Numbered from the stretch's first letter, positions 50,800-62,602 are shown. The stretch: DNA of 64,000 nucleotides from Sarcophilus harrisii (GCF_902635505.1 NC_045426.1:670501087-670565086), one strand, 5' to 3'. A program made the numbers and translations. The notes: a model not told the origin generated them from the letters alone.

Positions 50800-51590
50800 A
50801 ATGTGGGGATCAATGAGACAATTGTGAAGTGGTTAGCACAGTGGAAGCTAGGTAAATGTTAGCTATGGTGATGATGTCACCTTTTTATTATAATTTACAG
50901 AATGATTTTAACAGGTTTCCTTTATCTGTAAAATGAGGGAAAATTGTACATTCCCCCAAACCCCAGATACCAATGGAAACATTTAAATATGAAGAACTAG
51001 AATGGGGAAGGTTAGGGATGGTTGGTCATGGAGAGTGCAAAAGGGGGATATACTTTTTAGTCTTGTTCCCTTCTTCCCTCACGGGGATATTGTGAAAGAC
51101 AATGAGAAGGGGTGGGAAACAGACCCTGGATTCTTCTTTGTCCCCTTTCTCCAGACTGCACTCTGGGACCCTGCGCCCACTGGTCCCCGTCTGATCTAGA
51201 CCCAGCCCACGCCGTTTCCCCTCAATGTTGAGCTACCCCCGCCCCTGGCAGGTGCTCTGCACCACGACGAAGATTCAGGTAGGAGCCCCGCTGTTCCCAT
51301 CTTCCCATCCCCCCACATCCACCCCCCCACCATGGACAAAATCAGCGTCCCTTCTGCCGCTGCCCTGCCATCCCCACACCCGGACCACGGCTGCGGAAAT
51401 GGGCAGCCCTGCCCGTGCTGATGACTTGCTAAGTGATGATAGTCCCTCCTCTCCTGGACCTCCTTTATAAAACAAGAATAATTATATAACCCCTGCCTCT
51501 TGGGCAGGGAGGTTATGAACGTTAAATTGGATGTCAAAGAACTATGGAAAGTGAAAGCAGCCAGACCCATGTTTAGCCTGTTTGGTTTCT
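50800..51590. other. Intergenic, unique
   Basis: A MIR-like 3' scrap at 50815-50865; otherwise unique. The 81- and 173-codon ORFs on opposite strands near 51.2-51.7 kb overlap and match nothing known to me. Confidence 0.35.
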
Positions 51591-51595
51591 GGAAG

Positions 51596-51725
51596 GCAGG
51601 GTCAGCTGGAAGGGCCCTTAGAACATGGGGTGTCAGATCTGGGAGGGGCCTTAGAGCCCAGGAGGTCAGGGCTGGGAGGGCCCTTAGAATATAGAGTCTC
51701 AGGGCTGGGAGGACCATCAGTGCCT
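51596..51725 (+). repeat. Second array of the 33-bp minisatellite (about 4 units)
   Basis: Units gctggaagggcccttagaac, ctgggaggggccttagagcc, gctgggagggcccttagaat and ggctgggaggaccatcag are spaced 32-34 bp, the same unit as at 30.6-31.5 kb. Confidence 0.85.
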
Positions 51726-52640
51726 TCTCAAATCCAGCTTCCTCATTTTATAGGTCGGGCAGCTCAGGCTGGAGAGGAGAGGCATTCAGAAGAATCCTGG
51801 CCTGAGGGGGAGGGCCAAGCCCCCAGTAGATACACACAGTCCCTGGTCCCCTCCTCTTTCTCGCACCCCCTGGGGGACTTCCAGGAGCCTCCTAAGCCAT
51901 TAACAGCCAGGGCCCCTGTCCTCTGCAGGCTCTTTTCTCTGCCGGTCCAGGACAGAGAGCCCGGCCTCCAGGGGAACATCCCAGACAGGGGGTAGCAAGA
52001 AGGTAGCTTGGAATGGAAAGGGAGGGAGTCAGGTCCAGAGAGGTGGAGGCAGGTCCATTGGATGGGCAGAGGGGCTCAGCCTGGAAGGACACCCTTGTAG
52101 GGACGGGGTCAGACTTGTTCTGTCTGGCCTCTGGACAAAATCAGAAGCCATGGGTGGGAGAAGTAAATGTAGACTCTCCGTTAAGACAGAGCTGTCCAAA
52201 AGTGGAGTGAGCTGGTGGTGAGTTCCCCATCACTAAAGGTCTTCAAGCACAGGCTGCAAGTCAGGGCCCGAGAGGGAATTATGGCCCAGGAATCTAGGTT
52301 GGATCCATTATTGAGGGTCCTCCTGCATCTGGGATTTTTGAGTGTTCAAGTCAGAGCGCCTTCTCCTAGGACTGCTACTTCCTCATTTATAAAACCAGGA
52401 CCTTGGACTACCTGATTTCCAACGTTCTTTCCAGCTCAGAATCTATGATCCAGCAATTTCTAAGTACTATTCAGTCCCCGGCAGGTTATGAATGAGCCCT
52501 GTTCTTCAAGTCTGGAGGCCTGCAGGGCCAAGGCTGACCCCGCCTGGCCCCAGCCACTGGGAAGCCTTGGCACTGGGCATTGTGCCCGCCCCGGCCCTTG
52601 CGTTCTGCCCACCTGAAGTGTAGGAGGGGGAGATATCGTC
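51726..52640. other. Intergenic, unique
   Basis: Unique sequence; no repeat or gene recognised. A phrase at 52215-52260 (cactaaaggtcttcaagcac) resembles a common old repeat. Confidence 0.35.
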
Positions 52641-52659
52641 TTTCTGGCCCCTCCTGTTC

Positions 52660-52990
52660 GATGGGACCTGGACTTTGTTTCAGGAGCCCCTGAGGGGGGC
52701 GGGGAAGGGGAACAGGGGACCCGGGCTCTCAGGCCACACCTGCTCCCCTCCCTGGCAACCTGAGCAGCTGGGGCGGGGCCGAGGGAGGGAGACCGGGCCG
52801 GGCGGGGCTGGGAGCGGTCAGTTTGGTCATTTCTGGCCAGGGAGATCCAGCCAGTTGGGTCTGGGGAGCGGAGGGACCCATCTCGGCGTCGGTAAGTAAG
52901 GGTTCGAAGGGGACGTGGGGACCTTGGCGAAGTGGGGCCGCGGAGGGGGGAACGAGGTCTCCGGGATTGTTTCTGAGGGTGAGCCTGTAT
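52660..52990 (+). promoter_or_regulatory. GC-box-rich segment with splice-donor-like site; possible promoter and first exon of next gene
   Basis: A CpG-richer island in AT-richer DNA, with GC boxes ggggcgggga (52696-52705), gggcggggcc (52771-52780) and ggcggggctg (52801-52810), and a strong donor gtaagt at 52892. In mammals MISP lies just downstream of PALM in the same orientation with a noncoding first exon (established synteny), so a MISP first exon ending at 52891 is plausible. No MISP coding sequence was found in this window. Confidence 0.4.
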
Positions 52991-53875
52991 AATTGTCTTT
53001 CTGTGGGGAGTAGTACATGGACAATTATCTTTGTGCGTTCCTGCGAGAGAGTGGATTCGCATCTCTGTGTACCACGAGGTTGGGGTTTACAATCGCTAAA
53101 TGTCCTTTCCAGGCCTGACTCCCTAATTCTGTTCAGGGATCAGTATATAGGTTTGTGTTTAAGTCTGAGCAGATGTTTCTGAGGGTAAATGGGTGAGTTT
53201 GTATAGGGAGGGTGTGTTTGGAGAGCTCATCGGCGTGACTCTGTCTGAGTATGAGATTGTACAGGGAGATGGTGCACTGGGTAAATAGGAGTTGGATGTG
53301 ATTGTCCTTGTGTGTCTAAGTGGGAGTCGTTTTTATGACTCATAAAATCATAGATTTCAAGCTGGAAAGGACGTGAGGGATTGTTTAGTACAGATCTTTT
53401 AATTTTCCAGGTGAAGAAATTAAGTCTCTTCGGAGAAAGGGCTTTGTCCACAGAGGTAGTGAGTTGCAAATGTGGGACTGTAACTAAGGTCAGACACTTC
53501 CAAATCCAGGGTTCTATCCTCTGTACCACACTGTTCTAACTGAACATTTGTGTGGCTCGGGGCAAGATTTACAGGTCTCTGATCTTCCCTCCTTCCCCTT
53601 TTCCCCAAAGTGGAGGTCCCGTTGAACAAGAAGGGCCAGAAAGATAACATCTCCTCCTCCAGGGGCTGGGTCAGGTAGGTGTTCTGGATTTTATGGAGTT
53701 GTCTCAGCCCTAAGGCCAGAAACTTCACAGTAAAGAGAAATATCTCCTAGTGAATCAGGCTGCCTCAGGAAATAGGGTTCTCCTCCCTGGTGGCCTTCGG
53801 GAGACCCTGGATGCCTGTTTAAGGGGTGGGTTCCAGAGGAAAACCTCATTTAGATACAGGGGGTTACCCAGGAGG
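52991..53875. other. Intergenic or first intron of a next gene; ancient repeat scraps
   Basis: An old element at 53336-53540 (aatcatagatttcaagctgg, aagtctcttcggagaaaggg) is a single copy related to the minisatellite unit plus a MIR-like end. No coding sequence seen. Confidence 0.35.
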
Positions 53876-53889
53876 CCTCCGTGGGATAC

Positions 53890-54190
53890 GTGTCTAGGCT
53901 AGAAGGGATATTTAGAACATAAACTATCAGTCTTAGAACAGTGAATGTCAGAGCTGAGAGGAAATTTAGAACCTAGCTACAGAATATCAGAGCAGGAAAG
54001 ATCTCTCAGGATACAGAATATAAAATGTCAGAACACAAAAAATAATGTTGATTGAACTGAAAAGGACCCTAGAACAAATAGCACAGACTGTCAGAATTTT
54101 AAAAAAAATCTAAAAACGTTGCATGTTAAACTAAAAGTCCTTAGAATAAAGAACACGATGTCAGTGCCGAAAGGGATCTTAGAGTAGGAT
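53890..54190 (+). repeat. Third, decayed array related to the 33-bp minisatellite
   Basis: Loosely spaced units with ttagaac...a(t/a)gtcagagct (53905-53970), then agaacctagctacagaatat, gaacacaaaaaataatgttg and gatgtcagtgccgaaaggga. More diverged than the other two arrays. Confidence 0.6.
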
Positions 54191-54619
54191 TTGCCCATTT
54201 AAAGATGAAGAAACTGAGACTTCCCTTTCCCTAGGGGGCCGGTTGGGGCAAGGGATTCTTGGAATTCTTCCTTGTCTTCTGGGCAGGAGCTTATCAGCGC
54301 GGCCCAGCTGCTTCTAAATCCGATCTCATCCCCAGCATCCCCTTTGTGCCCCTCTCCTGGCTTCAGACTTTGTTTGTAAACTTATAGATCTATAGGTAAG
54401 ATCCCTGCTTGGACTTGGGGAGATGGGACAGGGCTAGGCAGGGTGGGCCCTGGAGTTTGGGCCAGGTAAGTGAGCTGGTGGAGCAGCAGCCTCTGGTGGC
54501 TGGAATGAAGCCTCCTTAAATGCGGGGCCTTGTCCTTGAGAAACCAGGTTGGGGTTGCCAACCTGCCAGAGGCTTTATCAAAGGGCAAAGGCCACAGAGA
54601 GCTTTCCAAAGTCTGGGGG

Positions 54620-55242
54620 GGGGGGCAAGAAAAGGGGGAGGGAGAGAGAGGGGAAGAGGGAGATGGGGAGGGAGGAAAAGGAAAAGGGGGAAGAGGGAGA
54701 GACAGAGACAGAGAGAGAGAGAAGGAAACAGAGACAGAAACAGAGAGGGAATATTTATGCACACCTGCATTTTTGATTTCCTTCACAAGCTAATTGTACA
54801 ATATTTCAGAGTCTGATTCTTTTTCTACAGCAAAATAACGTTTTGGTCATGTATACTTATTGTGTATCTAATTTATATTTTAATATATTTTACATCTACT
54901 GGTCATCCTGCCATCTAGGGGAGGGGGTGGGGGGGTAAGAGGTGAAAAATTGGAACAAGAGGTTTGGCAATTGTTAATGCTGTAAAGTCACCCATGTATA
55001 TATCCTGTAAATAAAAGGCTATTAAATAAAATAAAAAAAAAAGAAAGAAAGAAAGAAACAGAGAGGGAGAAATGGGAGAGAGGGAGAGGAAGAAGGAGGA
55101 GGAAAGGGGGAGAGACAGACAGAGACAGAGAGAGACAAAGAGAGGAGAGAGAGACAGAGAAAGAGAAAAACACAGAGAGAAATAGAGAGGGAGAGGGAGG
55201 ATGGGAGACATAGACAGACAGACAACAGAGAGAGACAGATTC
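54620..55242 (+). repeat. Polypurine (GA-rich) tract of about 0.3 kb split by an L1
   Basis: gagacagagacagagagaga-type sequence at 54625-54750 resumes at 55040-55242 after an L1 insertion. It gives long spurious Ser/Leu-rich or Arg/Glu-rich ORFs. Confidence 0.9.
54751..55053 (+). mobile_element. Young L1 3'-end insertion in the polypurine tract
   Basis: tgcatttttgatttccttca to ggctattaaataaaataaaa plus A-rich tail. The 15-bp duplication agaaacagagaggga lies at 54736-54750 and 55054-55068. Almost identical 3' UTR to the insertion at 30.8 kb. Confidence 0.92.
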
Positions 55243-55351
55243 TAAAGGGCTTGGAGTTCAAGGCACAATTAGAATGAGGGCTAAGGACTGTGATTTGGGG
55301 TTGGGACTGAAGTTAGGAGTTAATGTGGCATTAAAAAAATCATAGGTTTTG

Positions 55352-55543
55352 CAACCAAAGAAGTACTTTTGGACTCAAAAAAGAGTCAGACAAGAATCAA
55401 TGATTAATCTATTAGTCAAGAAGAAGGGAATTCAAATTTTGAGACTGTGTAAATATGATTAGTTTATTTCATTATTCTGGATATGATCACCTGTAATTCT
55501 GTATATATGCCATCTTTTAATAAAATATATTCACACTCTGAAA
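55352..55543 (+). pseudogene. Polyadenylated 192-bp retrocopy of an unidentified transcript
   Basis: An insertion with a perfect 19-bp duplication (aaaaaaatcataggttttg, 55333-55351 and 55544-55562), an AATAAA at 55519-55524, and an A tail that starts 16 nt after it. It is not recognisable as L1 or SINE. It therefore looks like the 3' end of a host mRNA copied by L1 machinery. The source gene is unknown to me. Confidence 0.8.
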
Positions 55544-55699
55544 AAAAAAATCATAGGTTTTGGAGCTAAAAAGAAGTGTAATTTCTAGAATCCTTTCATT
55601 TTAAAAGTTTTCTTTTTTCTTCCCCCCCCCCCTCCCATTTGGGGGAAATCAAATGCTTATTAGTTAAAAAAAAAAAGTTTTTTAAAAAGAGCGAACATA

Positions 55700-55828
55700 G
55701 AGGCAGCTAGATTGCACAGTGATAGCACACCAGCCCTCAGAGTTAGGAAAACTTGCCTTTAAATCCAAACACGTACCAGCTGTGTGACCCTTCTCAGGTC
55801 ACTTAACCTGATTGCCTCCCAAAAAACA
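55700..55828 (+). mobile_element. WALLSI-type SINE, diverged
   Basis: gaggcagctagattgcacag, cagctgtgtgacccttctca, ggtcacttaacctgattgcc and A tail. Confidence 0.75.
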
Positions 55829-56023
55829 TCTCCCCAAGCAAAGAGCGGACATACAATTCCCTCATTTTGGAGAGGGGAAAGCTGAGATACATTGAGATTG
55901 AGAGACTTGTCTAAGATAATACTAGGGAGTTAGAACCAGAATTCATCCTAGAAATCTCTGGTTTCAAATCCACTTTTTCCCCTTTTCTCTGTCCCCTCTC
56001 CCCACAATGTTCTTCTAATTCTT

Positions 56024-56149
56024 GCCCAGGATGACTTGCCCAGGGTCACACAGCCAGGAAGTGTTAAGTATCTGAGGCTAGATTTGAACTCAGGTCCCAC
56101 TGATTTCAGGGCTGGGGCTCTATGCACTGTGCCACCTGGCTGCCTCCTA
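56024..56149 (-). mobile_element. WALLSI-type SINE
   Basis: gatgacttgcccagggtcac, gaagtgttaagtatctgagg, ctatgcactgtgccacctgg. Flanked by ctaattctt on both sides. Confidence 0.82.
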
Positions 56150-56287
56150 ATTCTTTTTTTAAAAGGAAGCACTTTCTTGTTCACTGTTCTTTCAAAGACA
56201 GGTCAGTAGGAGCCAGTAGAGGGAAGTACAGGTATCCTTTGGGGAAAAGGAAGATCCTCAGTGATTTGGGGAGGAGGGTGTGGTAGC

Positions 56288-56500
56288 CAATCAGGGTTAA
56301 GTGACTTGTCCAGGGTCATACAGCCTAGGAGTGTCTGAGACCAGATTTGAACTCGGGTCCACCACCAGATTTGAAAATCAGATGAGCTTGGTTCAAATCC
56401 CGGCTCTGTCATTGACTAGCTGTGCAATCCTGGACAAGTAAATTAGCTTCTCTGGGCTTCATTTTGTACCTTGATAAGCCTTCCTCCAAGTTTCCTTCTA
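56288..56500. mobile_element. WALLSI fragment (minus) joined to a MIR-like SINE (plus)
   Basis: 56288-56366 is a reverse SINE piece (ggttaagtgacttgtccagg); 56370-56500 is a forward MIR-like copy (ggttcaaatcccggctctgt, agctgtgcaatcctggacaa). Confidence 0.6.
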
Positions 56501-56917
56501 GCTCTCACTCCAGGCCTTCCTGGAAGAGGTGAAACTTAAACTGAAAGACAGGAGATCAAAGATCCGAAAAACAGCAGAGGATGAATTCTGATGGGCCCAA
56601 TCAGAGATCCAAGGTCTCCGAAGTTGCAAGACAAGCCTTTGGGCGGATCTCTGGCATGTGCTCCCTAGTTCCAAGGTCCTGGCTTGGGGGCAGAGGGAGA
56701 GGGCATGGCCTTGGGAAGTTTCCCTGGGCGGTGGCATTTGTGGGCATCCTGCTCTGGCTTCCCAGAAGAACTTTGGCGCTTCCTGGATGGTGGCCAGTTT
56801 CAAGGGAGAGATAAGGAATTGGAAATATGGCCCTCGGGCCATAAATACTTACCAGGCCCGGTTTCAGTGAGCATTTGGGCCACTGAGCTTCAACTTAATT
56901 CTCTAACAATTAGGTCT
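56501..56917. other. Intergenic, unique
   Basis: Unique sequence before the L1. Overlapping ORFs of 77-114 codons on both strands are not recognisable. Confidence 0.35.
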
Positions 56918-56936
56918 TTCCATAGGGGAATGACTT

Positions 56937-58209
56937 CTTTTTATTATTATTATTATTTTATTTAATAGCCTTTTATTTACAGATTATATGTATGGGTAAC
57001 TTTACAGCATTGACAATTGCCAAACCTCTTGTTCCAATTTCTCCCCTCCTTCCCCCCACCCTCTCCCCCAGATGGCAGGATGACCAGTAGATGTTAAATA
57101 TATTAAAATATAAATTAGATACACAATAAGTATACATGACCAAACCGTTATTTTGCTGTACAAAAAGAATCAGACTCTGAAATATTGTGCAATTAGCCTG
57201 TGAAGGAAATCCAAAATGCAGGTGGGCAAAAATATAGGGATAGGGAATTCAATGTCATGGTTTTTAGTCATCTCCCAGAATTCTTTAGCTGGGCGTAGCT
57301 GGTTCAGTTCATTACTGCTCCATTGGAAATGATTTGGTTCATCTCATTGCTGAGGATGGCCAGGTCCATCAGAACTGGTCATCATATAGTATTGTTGTAG
57401 AAGTATATAATGATCTCCTGGCTCTGCTCGTTTCACTCACTCTCCAGGCCTTTCTGAAATCATCCTGTTGGTCATTTCTTACAGAATAATAATGTTCCAT
57501 AATATTCATATACCACAATTTATTCAGCTATTCTCCAATTGATGAGCATCCACTCAGTTTCCAGTTTCTAGCCACCACAAAGAGACCTGCCACAAGCATT
57601 CGTGCACATACAGGTCCCTTTCCCTTCTTTACTATCTCTTTGGGATATAAGCCCAGTAGTAACACTGCTGGATCAAAGGGTATGCACAATTTGATAACTT
57701 TTTGAGCATAGTTCCAAATTGCTCTCCAGAATGGCTGGATATATTCACAATTCCATCAATAATGTGTCAGTGTCCCAGTTTTCCCACATCCCCTCCAACA
57801 TTCCGCATTATCTTTCCCTGTCATTTTAGCCAGTCTGACAGGTGTGTAGTGGTATTTCAGAGTTGTCTTAATTTGCATTTCTCTGATTAATAATGACTTG
57901 GAGCATCTTTTCATATGGCTAGAAATAGTTTCAATTTCTTCATATGAGAATTGTCTGTTCATATCCTTTGACCATTTATCAATTGGAGAATGGATTGATT
58001 TTTTATAAATTAGAGTCAATTTTCTATATATTTTGGAAATGAGGCCTTTATCAGAACTTTTGACTGTAAAAATATTTTCCCAGTTGATTGCTTCCCTTCT
58101 AATCTTGTCTGCATTAGTTTTGTTTGTACAAAAACTTTTCAGTTTGGTTATAGTCGAAATTTTCTATTTTGTGATCAGTAATGATCTCTAGTTCTTCTTT
58201 GGATATAAA
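56937..58209 (-). mobile_element. 5'-truncated L1 LINE (1.27 kb) with 19-bp target-site duplication
   Basis: A reverse L1 with the full 3' UTR and the end of ORF2. The duplication ttccataggggaatgactt is at 56918-56936 and 58210-58228. The complement of 57756-58019 encodes MNRQFSYEEIETISSHMKRC, LLIREMQIKTTL, YHYTPVRLAKMTGKD and WRGCGKTGTLTH, matching the L1 ORF2 C-terminal region. ORF2 carries frame breaks. Confidence 0.95.
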
Positions 58210-58269
58210 TTCCATAGGGGAATGACTTGCCTTGAGAGGTGGGGTCCCCTTCCTTGAAGATCAGATATT

Positions 58270-58640
58270 TGTCCATCAAACTATCAATCAACAAGCATTT
58301 ATTAAGTGACTGTGTGTCCCTTATTGAGCTAAAGTGCCAGAGGTACAAAGGCAAGTGTGAAATGGTCCCTGCCTTCAAGGAACTTATGGCCTAATGGAGG
58401 GAGACAACATGTATACCACAGTGTGTGTATCTGCCTGTCTATCTATCTGTCTGTCTGTCTGTCTATCTGTCTGTCTGTCGGTCTTTCTATCTGTCTGTCT
58501 GTCTATACAGTATAATATATACTATATAACACACGATGTGCATATATGTTATATATAACACACATTAACACATACACACACACATATATATCACACATAT
58601 ATTAAATTAAGAGAAGGCGATTTTAGGGGTTGAATGAGAC
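58270..58640 (+). repeat. Ancient repeat head and (CTGT)n/(TATA) microsatellites
   Basis: aatcaacaagcatttattaa at 58287 begins an old repeat copy. A (CTGT/CTAT)n tract lies at 58430-58506, then TA/CA-rich sequence to 58605. Confidence 0.7.
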
Positions 58641-58870
58641 CATTGGTAACTGGGGGGCACAGTGGGCCTGGAATAAGGAAGACCTTTCCCAGATACTCAT
58701 TACTAACTGTGAGATCATGGCTAAGTCACTTAGACTTTCCCCCCAGTTTCCTCATGTACAATGGGGATCATGATAGCATCTCCCAGGCTTGTTGCGAAGA
58801 TCGAATGAGATAAGATTCCTAGAGCGCTAGCACAGTACCCGGCATACGGGCCTTGCATTCATTCAGTGTT
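58640..58870 (+). mobile_element. MIR/THER-like SINE
   Basis: actaactgtgagatcatggc, tttcctcatgtacaatgggg, atgagataagattcctagag, cacagtacccggcat. Confidence 0.5.
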
Positions 58871-59194
58871 TCCCCACCATCACTATTCTCTCTCAGTCTC
58901 AGGAATTCTGTCGTTTTAATAGCCTGACTCATGGGGTGATTCTTCCAGGAAATTTCTTTTCCTTATTACTCACCCCTTGGACTCTGTCTGCCCCACTGCA
59001 TCCACTCTGTAGGGACTTTCACTGTGAAACTTGACCCTGGCTGATGGGAAGCTGGATGAGGTTTTAGAAGAACTTACGCAGAGCCAAAACCTATGGCAGG
59101 ATTTGAAAAAGTTTTTTTTTGGTTTTTGTTTTTTAATGGCAATCACCAGGACCTTATGTGGGTTCATTAAGAATAAGTCATAGTAAGCAAATGG

Positions 59195-59432
59195 GAGCTA
59201 AGTGATGCCGCAGTTCATAGGATCTGGAGTCAGGAAGACACAGTTTTCTAAATTCAAATTTGTCCTACGGCACTTATTTGCTGTGTGACCCTGGGCAAGT
59301 CACTTCATTCTACCTCAGTTTCCTCATCTGTGAAATGAGCTGGAAAAGGAAATGGTAAATCACTCTACTCTTTGCCAAGAAAATCCAAATGGAATCATGA
59401 GGAGTTGGACGTGATCGAACAACCATATAACA
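59195..59432 (+). mobile_element. Mar1/WSINE-type SINE
   Basis: gggagctaagtgatgccgca, gtgtgaccctgggcaagtca, gaaaaggaaatggtaaatca, gacgtgatcgaacaacc. Confidence 0.75.
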
Positions 59433-62240
59433 TAAATAAAACTTGTGCTTTATCGATATTATCTCATTTTGTAATAATAATTCTAATCTGATTACTAATT
59501 TGGTAGATAAAGAAAATGCAGTAGACATAATTGAGGTGTTTGACACACTCATGATAATCTTGCCGTAAAAGTGGAAAGATGTGGACTAGAAATTGACTAG
59601 GTGATAGTTTGGTGGATTCAGAACCGTGGCACTGATTGGTCCAAATTATTAATGGGTCAGTATGAACCTCATGGGATGTTTCTAGTGGAATGTCTCTGGC
59701 TATGTGCTAGTCAACATTTTTTGTCAATTGATTATATCCAGGTATAGATGGCATCAAATTTGCAGAGATCAAAGGGATGGCTAATACAATTGGAAGACTT
59801 AGATTCTAAAAAAAAAAAGTCTCAACAACTTAGGATGATGGGCCAAATCTAGTACAATGGACTTGAATAGGAATAAATATCAAGTCTTACCCTTGGTCTG
59901 AAAAAAAAAAAAGAAATCAACGTGACTTTGGGTAAGCTGGAAATGAAAGAAACTGAGTTCTGACCCTGGCGCCATTTGTCAGATAGAAAAACAGAGTCAC
60001 ACTGGAGACTGATTTGTCTAAGATGATGTAGTGAGTTGAGCAAAGGAATCAAAAGACCTTGATTCTATTCTAGCTTTTTCCAACTCATCGCATGATCTTA
60101 AATAAATCAATTTCCCAATGTCATTCTGTTTTTCCATCAACCTAAAGCCTCCTGCTCCTTCCTGGGAGGATGGACAAAATAGGAGGACGGGGACAGTTGG
60201 GTGGGGGCACCAGAGGCTTCCAACCGTGCTCACTCATCTTTGGGAGGTAAACTGAGACCCAGAGAAGGATTTCTTTTCCCAATTCCACCTCTTCAATTCT
60301 TGTTCCCTCTTCCCTCTCTCCCGAGATAATTGTGATGATTGAATGAGTCAGACAGACAGATGGATACAAGGAGGGAAGGAAGGAATGAGAGAGGGAGGAG
60401 ACTTTTAAAACTCACTTTAAAAACTCAAATAACTGTACAGATGTTAGTTTTAGTCATTCTTATCTCTGCCTTCCTGCTCAAGACTTCTGTCTCCATCTGG
60501 AAAATGGGGAGGGAGAGAGAAGGGAGAAGAGGAAAACAGATTTCCACTGGTATCCTTTTTTTGGCTAATTTTCACCCTTGGTAGGTATAGAGAGCAGTAG
60601 TGCAGAACTTGGAGAAAAAACTCTAGTTGGAGTGTTTATAATTAGATATTGGACAAAACTAGGGTTGGGAGGAATGGGGCAGGGGAAGAGGGAGTAGGAG
60701 ATGGGTATGTAAATAAAGGAGAGCTTTAATATCATACCCACTCCCATACTCAGAATGTCCCCAAGAGGGTCAAGACAAGGTAAGGGTCATACATGTGCAT
60801 GAGCTATATTCCTCGATGTTATAGTCCTAGCCCAAGGCCCCATCATTCAAGGTAAAAAGGAATGGAATTGGAAATCAAGAGACCTGCGTTCTAGTCCTGA
60901 CTCTCATAAATTCTTTGAACCTTTCTCAACTTGCTTCTGTAATTTGGGGATTTAAGGAGATTTTATTGTTGTCTAAATGATTGTGGTTGTTGTTTTAATC
61001 AACATTTAGACAAACCAGTAATGTTTAAGGCATTAGATATATTTTACCTCTGATTATGGAAGGTTTAAGACCTAAGAGGAGCCACCAAAGGATAGAAACA
61101 GGGGCAGTGAAGGATACCAGCAAGGACGGAATCTCTTGAAGGAGTAAGAAGAGGAAGAGAGATCAGTGATGGACATCCAAGAGACCAACCTTGGCTTTGG
61201 TCACATGTGAAGTGCTTTGCAGCTATGTAAATGCCAACTGCTATTCTAACCTTATCACATCCTTTTTTGGATATGAAGAATGTCTGCATTCTTAGTTACT
61301 TCCCTATCTGGGCACTTGTCTGATGGCCCCTGCCTAATGGAAAGGCATTATGGGACAATATTCTTGGGATTCAGAGGACCTGGTTTGAAATCTCATTTCT
61401 GCTTCTTACTGTCTTTCTGGCTAACTCATTTAACTTCCCTGGAATCTCTTGTGATCTTTCATTTATTAAAAATGAGGAAGGTTTATTTGATTAAAATTAA
61501 ATCAAACTTCTAGATTTAGGTTCATGTTAACATAAAAATTCCATGACTTCAAAAAAATCTTATCATTTCCCCCAATTATAGTGGATAATAGAATTCTACT
61601 ACACTGCTTCAGGTTGTAACCTAGGTGTGAATTTCTGTGATTTATATGGATTGAAAAACAGGGATTTAAAGTTGAAACTCATCAATGGCCAAAACGGTTC
61701 TCATTAGTCCAAGGAAGGAGAAGATGCTTCCGTGCTTTCAAATATGAGATATCTTTTTAATGAAGTAGAAAGACTACTATTGTTGTGAGTTTATACCTCA
61801 AATCTATTAATATTTTGCCTCGATTTTTACACTAAAAAAATTTTAGAATGCAAAAAAAAAAAAAAAAAAAAATTGAGGAACATGGACTCAACCAGGGCCC
61901 TTGAGGCCCTTTGATTCCTTTATCTAATTCTGAAGTCCCTAGGAAGTATCCATTGGTCCCCTGGCTCAACAGGCTGGTAATGTGGATATCCAATGTGAAC
62001 ATGATAGGCAGGGAGGGGGGATATGTCTAAGGGAAGAGACAGAAGCAGTGGTTGCTTGCCTCTAAAGAGTCGTATGATTCTCAAGGAGGCCCCCAATAAA
62101 AACTGTCTTTCTGAACCCCTGTTCAGGGGTTCCCTTAGTAATGTCTTATCCCTGCTTAAATTGTACAGTAGGGAACCACTGAAGATTTCTGAGCAGAGGA
62201 GTGATGGTGAGAGACTAATTAATGTATGTATAAAGAAAGA
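59433..62240. other. Intergenic or intronic, no gene recognised
   Basis: About 2.8 kb of largely unique AT-rich sequence with old repeat scraps (62165-62215, agcagaggagtgatggtgag) and an A21-like run near 61852-61872. Short ORFs up to 118 codons match nothing I know. Confidence 0.35.
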
Positions 62241-62244
62241 TAGT

Positions 62245-62405
62245 GGGTCAGCCAGTTGGCACAGTGGATAGAGCACCAGCCCTGAAGTCAGGAGGACCTG
62301 AGTTCAAATCTGGTCTCAGACACTTAACACTTCCCAGTTGTGTGACCCTGGGCAAATCACTTAACCCTAATTGCCTCAGGAAAAAAAAAAAAGAAAGAAA
62401 GAAAT
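62245..62405 (+). mobile_element. WALLSI-type SINE, low divergence
   Basis: cagccagttggcacagtgga, cctgagttcaaatctggtct, cacttaacacttcccagttg, aaccctaattgcctcagg and an A/GAAA tail. Confidence 0.88.
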
Positions 62406-62602
62406 ATAATGACAACATTATAAAAGGTGAATTAGAGTGAGGGACACACCTGTTAGAAAATGATTTATAATGGTCCAAAGGGTCTGAACTAGAATGGTTA
62501 TGGTGTCAATAGAAAGGGGAGGACAGATCCAAGTTATATTATGGGGACGGAGTCAATGAAACTTGGTCACTATCAGTCATTCAGTCAATAAATATTTACT
62601 AA

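Noticed and set aside
51196-51717. 173-codon reverse ORF and an 81-codon plus ORF as a possible neighbouring gene
   Set aside because: No match to MISP or another expected neighbour; part of it is minisatellite sequence, and the two overlap on opposite strands.
54382-55261. Ser/Leu/Phe-rich reverse ORFs up to 134 codons
   Set aside because: They are translations of the GA-rich tract and the L1 inserted in it.
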